A stretch of 17,335 nt of DNA, taken from positions 1 through 17,335 of the forward strand of contig NZ_DLFW01000017.1 in assembly GCF_002482385.1 (NCBI RefSeq). Reading direction: 5' to 3'. Below, one piece after another: positions 1 through 6,774 of this stretch. This DNA comes from Dysgonomonas sp. UBA7710 (GTDB lineage Bacteria > Bacteroidota > Bacteroidia > Bacteroidales > Dysgonomonadaceae). How positions within the stretch are numbered: position 1 is the first letter of the stretch; the number at the start of each line of letters is the position of its first letter. The translations under genes and the position numbers were made by a program. The notes beneath the pieces were generated by a model. It was given only the letters and a program-made list of their open reading frames with translations. It was not told where the DNA came from and ran no database searches.

Positions 1-97
1 AAGACGCAAAAGGTAACAAAGGTCACACTTTTTTCCTCTCTGTAAGTCCCCTTTGGGACAGTGCTGTAAAGTACGGGAGCTAATCATTATTTCAAAG

Positions 98-132
98 AGC
101 TATAAGCTAACAGCTAAAGGCTACCGGCTCTA
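98..132. repeat. degenerate 7-bp tandem repeat
   Basis: Five head-to-tail heptads can be read: AGCTATA, AGCTAAC, AGCTAAA, GGCTACC, GGCTCTA, consensus RGCTANN. They lie about 40 bp beyond the stop codon of the large minus-strand surface-protein gene. The rest of 1-170 shows no gene; a weak AT-only inverted repeat (ACTTTTT...AAAAAGT, 146-161) sits next to the stop and could be a poor terminator. Confidence 0.5.
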
Positions 133-170
133 ATTATATAGATAAACTTTTTCAAAAAAGTCTATGCCAT

Positions 171-3100
171 TTATTCTTTTATACACCTGACCGCCATGCC
201 GTATGTAACATATAAGCTTTGGTCTGTTTTAGCAGTAGTAGTCTGAAATTGCAGATTGTAACTAGAGCCTCTATTTTTATTACTACTACTCCAGTAATAG
301 CCATACACACTGCGGTAAACAAGACTCCCATCGGAATTATTCCTGTAGCCGCTAGCCGGCAAGAACAGATAATCGCCGATTTTTACGCCGTTGTTGAAGT
401 TTGTGGGGTTTGTACTAGCGTTGTAGGCCCAGCTTGTTCCCACAGAGGTAACTGTATTATTTGTAAACAGACCCGCCAGTTCAGCGATTGTCGGTACACG
501 GTATCCCGTTGGGCATGGAGTATTAGTACTGATCCACGCTGTGGGAAAACTACTGGTATTACTATTCCATGTACCGTTTTTAGCATCCGGCGATGCCGCG
601 TTCGGGCCAAAAGCCGCTGGGGTCTTGCTTCCCCACTGGTAGAAGTCGCCATATAATCCCTTGCTTGGTGTAAACGGGTTGGAGGTTACATCGGCTCCGA
701 GGTTATGGCACATAAATTCCTTCCATGTGCCTTTGGCAATATACGCGCCGCAGCCACACATGCAGTCCTGCACCTTTATATTTACTTCCAGCCTGCTGTT
801 ATTTCCACCCGCGTCTTTGAAGAGCGCGTAAACGGTCAGTTTCAGCGCGCTGGCTTTGTCCTTTCCTTTGGCTTTGTCCAATACGGCTTTGTCGAAAGTA
901 AGGGTAAACGTGGTACCGGTAGGCTTATTGGTCGTCTTGAGCAATACATTGGGGTCGTCGGTAATAAATTGCAGTTCCGTGTAGGCGCCTGTTGCGGTAA
1001 AGGTGTATGTAAACGTCCTGTTCTCGACCCAGTTGCGGCTGCCGTCGAGGAAGTCGCCCGGACGGTTTGCTTGCGTGCCGCAGGTCGTGTTAAAGTTATC
1101 TTGCGCTACGTCGTAGCAATCCTTACCCGTCAGTTTATAGTTGCCGCTCGTATTCGGTGTAAAGCTGGCAGGGTTGGGGGTTACATTCAGCGTCACTTCC
1201 TGCGATTTCAACGGGGTGGTGGTACATTCGTTGGTTACCTCCACCGATATCTTATAGCTTCCTGTTGCCGTTGGTTTATATTCGAATGTGTTGGTTGGAG
1301 AAGCAGCGCCTTGATCTGTACCATTCACTTTCCACTGGTATTGCAGGTCGTTTTTGTTGTTTGAGGCATTGGTTCCCGCCGTGAATTTATACGTTTCGCC
1401 TTCCTTTATTGTCACCGTCGTACTTGGCGTTATTGTTACCGATGTGGCTTTGGTACAACCGTCCCCCACTTTGGTGGTTCCGCTCAGGGCTACATCCCCG
1501 CAGGGGTGGCCTACCGTCTTTACCCAAATGGTTACATTGGTGCTCGTGGCGGCAGGGTCGCCGTAAACCACCACGGCCGAACTGCCGTCGCCGATAGGCT
1601 TGATGGAAACGACCGCGCCCGTGGCGTCTGTGTCCCCGTCCTTATACATCTGGTCGGGGGTAGCCGAATCGGGATAAGAATAGAACCATTCGAACCCACC
1701 GGCGGGATACGGCGACGCGCTGACGCTGTATGTGTGCGTTTCTTTCCTTACCGTTTCGGCTGCCGGAGCCGCTTTCCATTCCATACTGATAGGCGCGCTC
1801 TGTACCACGTCTATCTTACCCGATACCCTGCTCCAGCAGCCATTGGCATCCTGATAGCGCACCGAGTAGCTTCCGGGTTGCGAAACCAGCAGGGTCTGGC
1901 CGTTCTGGTTCGGCACCGTAAATTCGTTCTGCATCCATTCGTAGCTTTGCGCTCCCGAGAAGTCGGCTGTCAGGCTGGCGGGTGTTCCTCCGCAGATGGG
2001 CGCGGACAATGCCCCGTTGTTGATACTGGTAGTAGCGGGAGAGGTAAAGCTTACATTGACGTTCTGCGACACGGCAGTGTTCGGGCAACTGCCGCTCTGG
2101 TCGCTGGCCGTTACCGACAGCACCATATTGCTGGCGTTGGAGGCGACGAGGTACATGACCGGGGCTGTTCCCTTGCCGATGCTGAACCCGTTGTTGAACC
2201 ATTCGTATTCTGTTCCGGCAGGATAGGCGGCGGCGTTCTTCACTTCCAGTTTCAGTGTCCCGTCCTTGCATACAATAAGGCTGCCGCCGGTCAATGACTG
2301 CCCGTTGACTTCCGCGTCGGGTGCGGGTAACGCCGCCACGCCATTGCCCGTGTTGTCGAGCAGGATGAGTACATTGCTTGAAGCCGAGGAGCATGCACCG
2401 TCCAGAACGACTGCAAACCATTCTCCGGCCGAGCCTGCTCCTGTGAGGGTCAGGGGATTGTCGTTCTTGTTTGTTGCCGTTAGTGGCACGCCGTTGTGAT
2501 ACCAGAGTACGGTTCCGGTGGTATTGGCGGTAAGGATCACATTGCCGCCGTCGCAGATCATTCCCCCGTTGGTGGCGGAGATAGTCACGTTGGCGGGCGC
2601 CGTCGAAGAGTTGTTGTCCGCTACGGTGAGGGTGGCTGCGCTGCCGCAACCCAACAGCCCTGCATATACTTTATATGTGCCCGCGCGTTTGATTTCATAC
2701 CAGTTACCTGTATTAACGATTACTCCGCCATATGTCCATATATAATCCACATCGTCCTGCGCATTTTTTACGTGTGCGAACACACTGCCTCCCGCACAAA
2801 GGGATAGGCTGGTGCTGTTCAGTTCCGGATTGTCCGCTCCGGGGCAAACGGCGCCCTCTTGCGGAACGATAAAGTCTTTGAACTCGCCTGTGCAGTTGTT
2901 TACTATCCTCACTACGGCATTGCGTTGCAGGCTGCTGTTGTTAGGCTGGAATTCGACGGTAAAGGCCGAAGTGAGCGGGTCTGCCGTAAGGACGGCGTAA
3001 GCGCTTCCTGCGGTGAGGTAGACTTCGTATGCCTTACCTGCGGAGACAATACAGGCGGGCTTGTCTTCGGGCGTGTATGTATTTCCCGAGAAGTTGCCGT

Positions 3101-3557
3101 CGGCAGTTTCGGCGGGTACGCTCAGGGGGTCGGAATATTTGTCGCCTGCCTGCGATGTAAGCACGATATCCGCTGTGCCGAGGCTGAGGCATACCCATTT
3201 GTATCCGTTCCAGTACTCGGTACTGTTGGTGTCGGTATTGTAGATGGTCAGTCCCAGCGCCAGCCCGGGATTTTTTGCTGTGGGCTTGGCATTCTTGTCG
3301 CCACGGTGCTTTTCGTCCTCGAAATCTTGGATTTTCATCACGGCATCGCGTTCTTTTGTTGTCAGATGCGGCAGGCGCATACCGCCGGTTTTATTGGATA
3401 CCATCTCCAGAATGGAAAAATCTTTCGGGGGAGTACCGGCCCCTATTGTCACCTGAGCCGTAAGGTTATTTACGGCAAAAAAGCAAGCTGCAATTAATAT
3501 CGCGCGCGTTTTTAAGTTTTTTAAAATTCGATTCATTTTTAATAGACTTAACTTCAT
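171..3557 (-). CDS. large exported FISUMP-domain protein with Ig/PKD-like repeats
   Basis: Predicted 1128-residue surface or secreted protein. Residues 1-35 form a signal peptide ending LTAQ; a second start at Met8 (3536) would also give a good signal peptide. Residues 36-125 resemble the N-terminal head of many Bacteroidales surface proteins (VTIGAG..., GGMRLPHLTTKERDA, then IYNTDTNSTEYWNGYKWV). About 240-800 is a chain of Ig/PKD-like modules, each with a CxGG start and a YxWxxNG or WYHNG core. About 933-1128 is a FISUMP domain (Fibrobacter succinogenes major paralogous domain): GLYGDFYQWG, CPTGYRVPT, FLPASGYR, GYYWSSS and terminal AVRCIKE. There is no recognisable type IX sorting domain after it. 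Adhesion or glycan contact is a guess; the FISUMP fold has no settled function. The coding region is much GC-richer than its neighbours (34 of 60 bases at 2041-2100, against 22 of 60 at 6001-6060). The leader appears to contain a MITE-like repeat. Confidence 0.9.
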   Translation of the reverse strand: MKLSLLKMNRILKNLKTRAILIAACFFAVNNLTAQVTIGAGTPPKDFSILEMVSNKTGGMRLPHLTTKERDAVMKIQDFEDEKHRGDKNAKPTAKNPGLALGLTIYNTDTNSTEYWNGYKWVCLSLGTADIVLTSQAGDKYSDPLSVPAETADGNFSGNTYTPEDKPACIVSAGKAYEVYLTAGSAYAVLTADPLTSAFTVEFQPNNSSLQRNAVVRIVNNCTGEFKDFIVPQEGAVCPGADNPELNSTSLSLCAGGSVFAHVKNAQDDVDYIWTYGGVIVNTGNWYEIKRAGTYKVYAGLLGCGSAATLTVADNNSSTAPANVTISATNGGMICDGGNVILTANTTGTVLWYHNGVPLTATNKNDNPLTLTGAGSAGEWFAVVLDGACSSASSNVLILLDNTGNGVAALPAPDAEVNGQSLTGGSLIVCKDGTLKLEVKNAAAYPAGTEYEWFNNGFSIGKGTAPVMYLVASNASNMVLSVTASDQSGSCPNTAVSQNVNVSFTSPATTSINNGALSAPICGGTPASLTADFSGAQSYEWMQNEFTVPNQNGQTLLVSQPGSYSVRYQDANGCWSRVSGKIDVVQSAPISMEWKAAPAAETVRKETHTYSVSASPYPAGGFEWFYSYPDSATPDQMYKDGDTDATGAVVSIKPIGDGSSAVVVYGDPAATSTNVTIWVKTVGHPCGDVALSGTTKVGDGCTKATSVTITPSTTVTIKEGETYKFTAGTNASNNKNDLQYQWKVNGTDQGAASPTNTFEYKPTATGSYKISVEVTNECTTTPLKSQEVTLNVTPNPASFTPNTSGNYKLTGKDCYDVAQDNFNTTCGTQANRPGDFLDGSRNWVENRTFTYTFTATGAYTELQFITDDPNVLLKTTNKPTGTTFTLTFDKAVLDKAKGKDKASALKLTVYALFKDAGGNNSRLEVNIKVQDCMCGCGAYIAKGTWKEFMCHNLGADVTSNPFTPSKGLYGDFYQWGSKTPAAFGPNAASPDAKNGTWNSNTSSFPTAWISTNTPCPTGYRVPTIAELAGLFTNNTVTSVGTSWAYNASTNPTNFNNGVKIGDYLFLPASGYRNNSDGSLVYRSVYGYYWSSSNKNRGSSYNLQFQTTTAKTDQSLYVTYGMAVRCIKE

Positions 3558-3620
3558 ATATTTTAAATTTACTTACTTGGTAGAATGATTAAAAAACAAT
3601 GTATTCAATTTAACTTAATA

Positions 3621-3777
3621 GAAGAGGCTGTCCCAAAAGTAATATTACACTATTAAAGTGTTACCCTCTTTGTCATTCTGAGTGTAACGAAGAATCCCGA
3701 CCCTCCGGATACGAGATGTTTCACTCCGTTCAACATGACAAAATGATATGAAAAAATACTTTTGGGGCAGCCTCTTC
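3621..3777. mobile_element. MITE-like 157-bp element with 21-bp terminal inverted repeats
   Basis: The ends at 3621-3641 and 3757-3777 are inverted copies with one mismatch in 21 (core GAGGCTG...CCAAAAGTA). Inside is a second, imperfect inverted repeat: GTCATTCTGAG...GAAGAATC from 3672 and GAGATG...TTCAACATGAC ending at 3739. The inner pair looks like a dispersed repeat seen in many bacterial genomes, whose accidental translation gives the phrase HVERSETS; that phrase appears here on the minus strand. No transposase is present, so the element would be non-autonomous. I see no clear target-site duplication. It lies between the putative promoter at 3862-3892 and the start codon of the FISUMP gene, and so would be transcribed as part of its leader. 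Confidence 0.7.
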
Positions 3778-3861
3778 ATTATTACCGTTTGTTCTACCGA
3801 TAATAAAGCACTGAAAATGAGTAAAGCACCCCCATTATTGAGTGTCTGTAAAATTTCTTTA

Positions 3862-3913
3862 CAAAAGTGAAATAAAAAACAAAAGCTGTCAATAGTGATT
3901 TATCACTGTTTTT
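3862..3913 (-). promoter_or_regulatory. palindrome-promoter cassette, copy 1 (upstream of FISUMP gene)
   Basis: On the minus strand this reads: palindrome AGTGAT-AA-ATCACT (3894-3907), then TTG (3892-3890), then exactly 20 bases, then CACTTTTG (3869-3862), seven of eight matches or better to the Bacteroidota -7 box TAnnTTTG where the n positions are free. The palindrome centre falls about 43 bases ahead of the expected transcription start, where a CRP/FNR-type activator often binds. Twenty-nine bases (3885-3913) are identical to 4278-4306. Transcription would run left into the 3557-171 gene with a leader of roughly 300 nt. The palindrome followed by Ts also resembles a weak terminator on the plus strand, but no plus-strand gene precedes it. 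Confidence 0.5.
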
Positions 3914-4011
3914 TGAGGAGACGGCATAGTGCATGACAAAAATTTCTTATTTTCTATGTGTCCTTTGTTTTTGATATGGTATATAAGTTTTATTTACACA
4001 GGGGCGAAAAT

Positions 4012-4042
4012 AAAAAAGCCTGTCGTCACGACAGACTTTTTT
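4012..4042. terminator. bidirectional intrinsic terminator
   Basis: Stem AAAAAAG-C-CTGTCG (4012-4025), loop TCA, stem CGACAG-A-CTTTTTT (4029-4042), with one C/A mismatch and U tracts on both strands. It begins four bases past the stop of the short minus-strand reading frame at 4047-4265 and would end that transcript. Confidence 0.8.
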
Positions 4043-4046
4043 AAAC

Positions 4047-4265
4047 TTAACACAATAAATATACCAATATCAGAGAAATGAGTTTTTTGCTACAACTGAC
4101 GGATTTACAATATTGATAGTATGAAAAAGCTAAATCAATTACTACAATGAGAGATAATAAAATTGTATATTGTAAAAATCCCTTCACAAAAAACCCGATA
4201 AATAACCCTGCAACAATGATACATATATGAATACAAGAATGTGTAAATCTTTTGCAAAGAGACAT
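4047..4265 (-). CDS. possible small membrane protein (72 aa), uncertain
   Basis: I do not recognise this frame. It could encode 72 residues with two hydrophobic stretches, about residues 15-32 (ICIIVAGLFIGFFVKGF) and 33-50 (ILLSLIVVIDLAF), and a Cys-rich tail. In its favour are its position just before a strong terminator and a promoter-like cassette upstream. Against it, the only ATG (4265-4263) lies inside the spacer of the predicted promoter, upstream of the predicted start of transcription near 4250, and no other in-frame ATG exists. Either a non-ATG start is used, a further promoter lies upstream (TATGTTTA near 4370, minus strand), or the unit is a non-coding RNA of about 240 nt. Confidence 0.3.
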   Translation of the reverse strand: MSLCKRFTHSCIHICIIVAGLFIGFFVKGFLQYTILLSLIVVIDLAFSYYQYCKSVSCSKKLISLILVYLLC

Positions 4266-4306
4266 AAAAAAGATAATGCTGTCAATAGTGATTTATCACT
4301 GTTTTT
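4255..4306 (-). promoter_or_regulatory. palindrome-promoter cassette, copy 2
   Basis: Minus-strand order is the same as in copy 1: palindrome AGTGAT-AA-ATCACT (4287-4300), TTG (4285-4283), exactly 20 bases, then TCTCTTTG (4262-4255), which differs from TAnnTTTG at one fixed position. The identical block is 29 bp (4278-4306), and weaker similarity continues beyond the -7 box in both copies. It points left into the short unit ended by the terminator at 4012-4042. The remainder of 4307-4457 holds no gene that I can support. Confidence 0.45.
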
Positions 4307-4457
4307 AGAGTAGGAAGCGTGGCGGAAAAAGAAAGTTAATCATTCAATCATATTCTTAACAGAGCCTAAACATATAAAAAAGAAATGATTATTAAGATTT
4401 ATGTTTTATAAGCGGGCATATATAGTTGTAGAAGTAAAAATAAATCTGACATTGAAA

Positions 4458-4489
4458 CTTGTGTAATTAAAAAAAAGAGACTATTTTTG
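4458..4489 (+). promoter_or_regulatory. promoter-like pair ahead of tRNA-Leu
   Basis: CTTG (4458-4461), 20 bases, then a perfect -7 box TATTTTTG (4482-4489). Spacing matches the Bacteroidota housekeeping promoter. Expected start is near 4496, giving a leader of about 150 nt before the tRNA. A hairpin followed by TTTTT (CGAAAAGGG/CCCGTCTTTCG, 4611-4641) lies just before the tRNA and may be a processing or attenuation site. Confidence 0.5.
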
Positions 4490-4610
4490 AACCCGAAAAG
4501 AAAAACAGGTTGCCGGAGGGCGCTTGTATGACAATTTGAGACAGAAAAAGATACCGGACTGTATCTGATCTGTAAATTGATTCTGGAAAATGTTTATCAT
4601 CAGGATATAG

Positions 4611-4641
4611 CGAAAAGGGTTAAGTCCCGTCTTTCGTTTTT
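4611..4641 (+). terminator. terminator-like hairpin just upstream of the tRNA
   Basis: CGAAA-A-GGG (4611-4619), loop TTAAGT, CCC-GTC-TTTCG (4626-4636), then TTTTT (4637-4641). The stem has an unequal internal loop, so it is weaker than the other terminators here. Only five bases separate it from the tRNA 5' end. It may mark a short leader RNA or simply a processing structure. Confidence 0.3.
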
Positions 4642-4646
4642 AGGCT

Positions 4647-4729
4647 GCTCGGATGGTGGAATGGTAGACACGCAAGACTTAAAATCTTGTGACCATTAGG
4701 TTGTGCGGGTTCAAGTCCCGCTCCGAGTA
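4647..4729 (+). tRNA. tRNA-Leu (anticodon UAA)
   Basis: Class II tRNA that decodes UUA, and UUG by wobble. Acceptor arms GCTCGGA (4647-4653) and TCCGAGT (4722-4728) pair with one G-U at the end; discriminator is A4729. The anticodon stem CAAGA/TCTTG (4673-4677, 4685-4689) holds loop CTTAAAA with anticodon TAA at 4680-4682. A long variable arm and the T arm GCGGG-TTCAAGT-CCCGC follow. The body closely resembles Escherichia coli tRNA-Leu(UAA). CCA is not encoded (ACAG follows the acceptor stem), which is common in this phylum. Confidence 0.96.
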
Positions 4730-4742
4730 CAGAGTTTTTGAT

Positions 4743-4777
4743 AGCGGTGTAATCACAAGATTACACCGCTTTATTTT
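4743..4777 (+). terminator. intrinsic terminator of the tRNA transcript
   Basis: Perfect 12-bp stem AGCGGTGTAATC (4743-4754), loop ACAA, GATTACACCGCT (4759-4770), followed by TTATTTTTT. It begins 13 bases past the tRNA and is the strongest hairpin nearby. Confidence 0.9.
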
Positions 4778-5012
4778 TTCACCGCATTTAAGATAGATAA
4801 GATTATGAATGTGTCTCTTGCTTTTTGTTTACACCATACATCGGATGCGATAAAGGTTAACCTTGCTAAAATTTAGCCAACATACATAAATTATTAGTTT
4901 TTTTATATATATTCGCAAAACACACAAAAAATATGGAGTTCAGAGACCATACACAAACGAGGCGGATCCGAAAAGCCATATGAGTAGGAATCTAATAAAT
5001 ATACAAATTTAT

Positions 5013-5393
5013 ATGGAGTGGTTTTTAAAAGTAGTAAAAGAACATTATGCCGATTTTAACGGACGGGCAAGACGTAAGGAGTTCTGGATGTATTACCTTT
5101 TCTATGTGATTGGAATAATCGCGTTGGAAATTATAGCCCTTATACTTATGAGTATCTCAGACGTATTAGGTGGTATTGTTTTCGGCATCATGGGGTTGGC
5201 TGTGTTAGGTCTGATTATCCCTACATTAGCAGTAGGTGCCAGACGACTGCATGATGTGGGCAAAAGCGGTTGGATGTTACTTGTATCATTGATTCCGGTG
5301 ATTGGTGGAATTTGGTTACTCATTTTGTTAATCACTGAAGGGGAAAAAGGCGATAATCAATATGGCCCCGATCCTAAAGCTGATGAGCGTTAA
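5013..5393 (+). CDS. DUF805 family inner-membrane protein
   Basis: Small integral membrane protein of the DUF805 family (YhaH-like), function unknown. The family signature is complete: an N-terminal MEWFLKVVKEHYADFNGRARRKEFW block, about three to four hydrophobic helices, the loop ARRLHDVGKSGW before the last helices, and the tail GDNQYGPDP. I chose Met12 of the longer frame (ATG 5013), because family members begin MEWxLKxL; an upstream in-frame ATG at 4980 would add 11 residues of no family likeness. That upstream ATG overlaps the stop of a 16-codon frame (4933-4983) as ATGA, which might couple the two. A near -7 box TATATTCG lies at 4908-4915. It is transcribed toward the sigma operon and ends in a shared terminator. 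Confidence 0.93.
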   Translation: MEWFLKVVKEHYADFNGRARRKEFWMYYLFYVIGIIALEIIALILMSISDVLGGIVFGIMGLAVLGLIIPTLAVGARRLHDVGKSGWMLLVSLIPVIGGIWLLILLITEGEKGDNQYGPDPKADER

Positions 5394-5410
5394 TTGTATA
5401 TATAGCATAT

Positions 5411-5448
5411 AAAAATGAGCCGGGAATATATTTCCGGCTCATTTTTTT
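5411..5448. terminator. bidirectional terminator between convergent genes
   Basis: A 16-bp stem with one G-T pair: AAAAATGAGCCGGGAA (5411-5426), loop TATA, TTTCCGGCTCATTTTT (5431-5446), plus T tract to 5448. A-rich and T-rich flanks give a U tail in both directions, so it can end both the DUF805 transcript and the sigma/anti-sigma/lipoprotein operon from the right. Confidence 0.9.
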
Positions 5449-5468
5449 ACCGTTTAGCTTTTTTCCTC

Positions 5469-6734
5469 CTATTTTCCAATAGTTAAGACGCTGATCTGCC
5501 TGATATTCTGTAAATCACTGTAATCGTATTGATACAGGCCGTCTTCAGCAATCATCATCAGGGTATTGTCATGCGGTATCACATCATACCCGTTCATACC
5601 TTTATGATGAGCGAGTTGATTAGATATCAGTTTTTGAGGATCGTCCGATTTATAAACTTTCAGGCCGTCATCACAAAGAAATAATGTACCATTGTCTATT
5701 CCCAATCCCTTAGGGCCGGTCATTGTATAAGATACTATCTGTTTAGGCATTTTCACATCGCTGACATCCACAATAAACAATTCATTTGCATTCTGTCCGC
5801 ACATATTTCCCGAATGGATGGTGACATAGGCCAGATCGTCTTCCACAACCACCGGATCGCAACCATAAACGTGCTGTAAGGATGATTGATAATCGGGTTT
5901 CAGCGGATCTTTTACCGAATATATCAACATTCCGGTCGGTGTACCCATAAACATGTTATCCTTGTAGCTGAAAATTGTTTCCACATTTCCCCCAATATAA
6001 ATATTATCTGCAGCTTTTACAGGTTTGTCCCCGGACAGGTTAAATATATTCATCGTATTGTTAATTACAGTGTATAGGTAGTCCTGGTATAATCCGAAGC
6101 GGGACATGGAGCCATTTAGACCGTTTGCTCCGCTACCGCTATTACTGCTATTTTGCATATATGCATAATCATAGCACCCAATCATATCCCGTTTAACAGT
6201 CTCGGTTCTTTCCACCAATGTCCAGCCTATTATGATATCTTTATTGTCATTGTTAAGATAACACATTGCATAATCATATCCAAACCGGAAGTCTTCCATT
6301 GGAGGCAAGGCTTTTTCAAAGACGTTTTCTAACCGTCCTTTCAATTCAGGTTTTGCAGGATTGCTTATATCAAACCATACGAGGTCTATGTAGGAATCTG
6401 CATAGAGCATATTATTACGGATACTCAGGTCTGCATTCCCCATAAGTTCTATGAACCCGGCATTTTTGGGAGAGGAAGGAATGCGGTTGTCAATGATGTG
6501 GATACCTTTGTCCGGCTCAGATATATATAGATAATCTCCATAGAAGCAGATTTTGCCTTTTTGTGTAATCTTTTGAGGTGTGACTGATACCTTTACGGAA
6601 TTGCGGAAAGTGGTGGCATTCATGAATACCGGTTCGTGGATTTTGTAGGTGATGGTTTCAGTATTGTCATTGTCGCTACAGCTATACAATACACAGAATG
6701 TGCTAATGTATAATAAATACAATAGTTTTTTCAT
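5469..6734 (-). CDS. LVIVD-type beta-propeller lipoprotein, last gene of the sigma operon
   Basis: Predicted 421-residue lipoprotein. A short hydrophobic signal ends in lipobox LYSC with Cys19, followed at once by SDNDNTE; acidic residues right after the Cys favour export to the cell surface in Bacteroidota. The body has repeats of the LVIVD kind (Pfam family of that name, likely beta-propeller): GDYLYISEPDKGIHIID near residue 65, NMLYADSYIDLVWFDIS near 108, NANELFIVDVSDVKMP near 315, and GTLFLCDDGLKVYKS near 350. It starts 40 bases after the barrel gene and has no promoter of its own that I can see, so it is probably co-transcribed. Its role could be ligand sensing or binding for the sigma system, but this is inferred only from position. 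Confidence 0.88.
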   Translation of the reverse strand: MKKLLYLLYISTFCVLYSCSDNDNTETITYKIHEPVFMNATTFRNSVKVSVTPQKITQKGKICFYGDYLYISEPDKGIHIIDNRIPSSPKNAGFIELMGNADLSIRNNMLYADSYIDLVWFDISNPAKPELKGRLENVFEKALPPMEDFRFGYDYAMCYLNNDNKDIIIGWTLVERTETVKRDMIGCYDYAYMQNSSNSGSGANGLNGSMSRFGLYQDYLYTVINNTMNIFNLSGDKPVKAADNIYIGGNVETIFSYKDNMFMGTPTGMLIYSVKDPLKPDYQSSLQHVYGCDPVVVEDDLAYVTIHSGNMCGQNANELFIVDVSDVKMPKQIVSYTMTGPKGLGIDNGTLFLCDDGLKVYKSDDPQKLISNQLAHHKGMNGYDVIPHDNTLMMIAEDGLYQYDYSDLQNIRQISVLTIGK

Positions 6735-6774
6735 TGTTTAAAGATTTAAGTTATTAAAAAATTTCCGTGTTGTT

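Noticed and set aside
1506..2297. Long plus-strand frame of 263 codons opposite the FISUMP gene
   Set aside because: Antisense shadow of a GC-rich real gene with clear domains and signal peptide; the product is Arg/Gly-rich without any recognisable feature.
3645..3779. 44-codon minus-strand frame across the MITE-like element (contains HVERSETS)
   Set aside because: It is the translation of a dispersed repeat and its terminal inverted repeats; the phrase recurs as an accidental product of this repeat family, so I do not call a gene.
3616..3785. Target-site duplication flanking the MITE-like element
   Set aside because: Flanks TTAATA and ATTATT are AT-rich but are not direct repeats; I cannot claim a duplication.
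3885..4306. CRISPR-like array suggested by two identical 29-bp palindromic repeats
   Set aside because: Only two copies 393 bp apart, far too distant for a repeat-spacer array, with no cas genes; a promoter/operator duplication explains them better.
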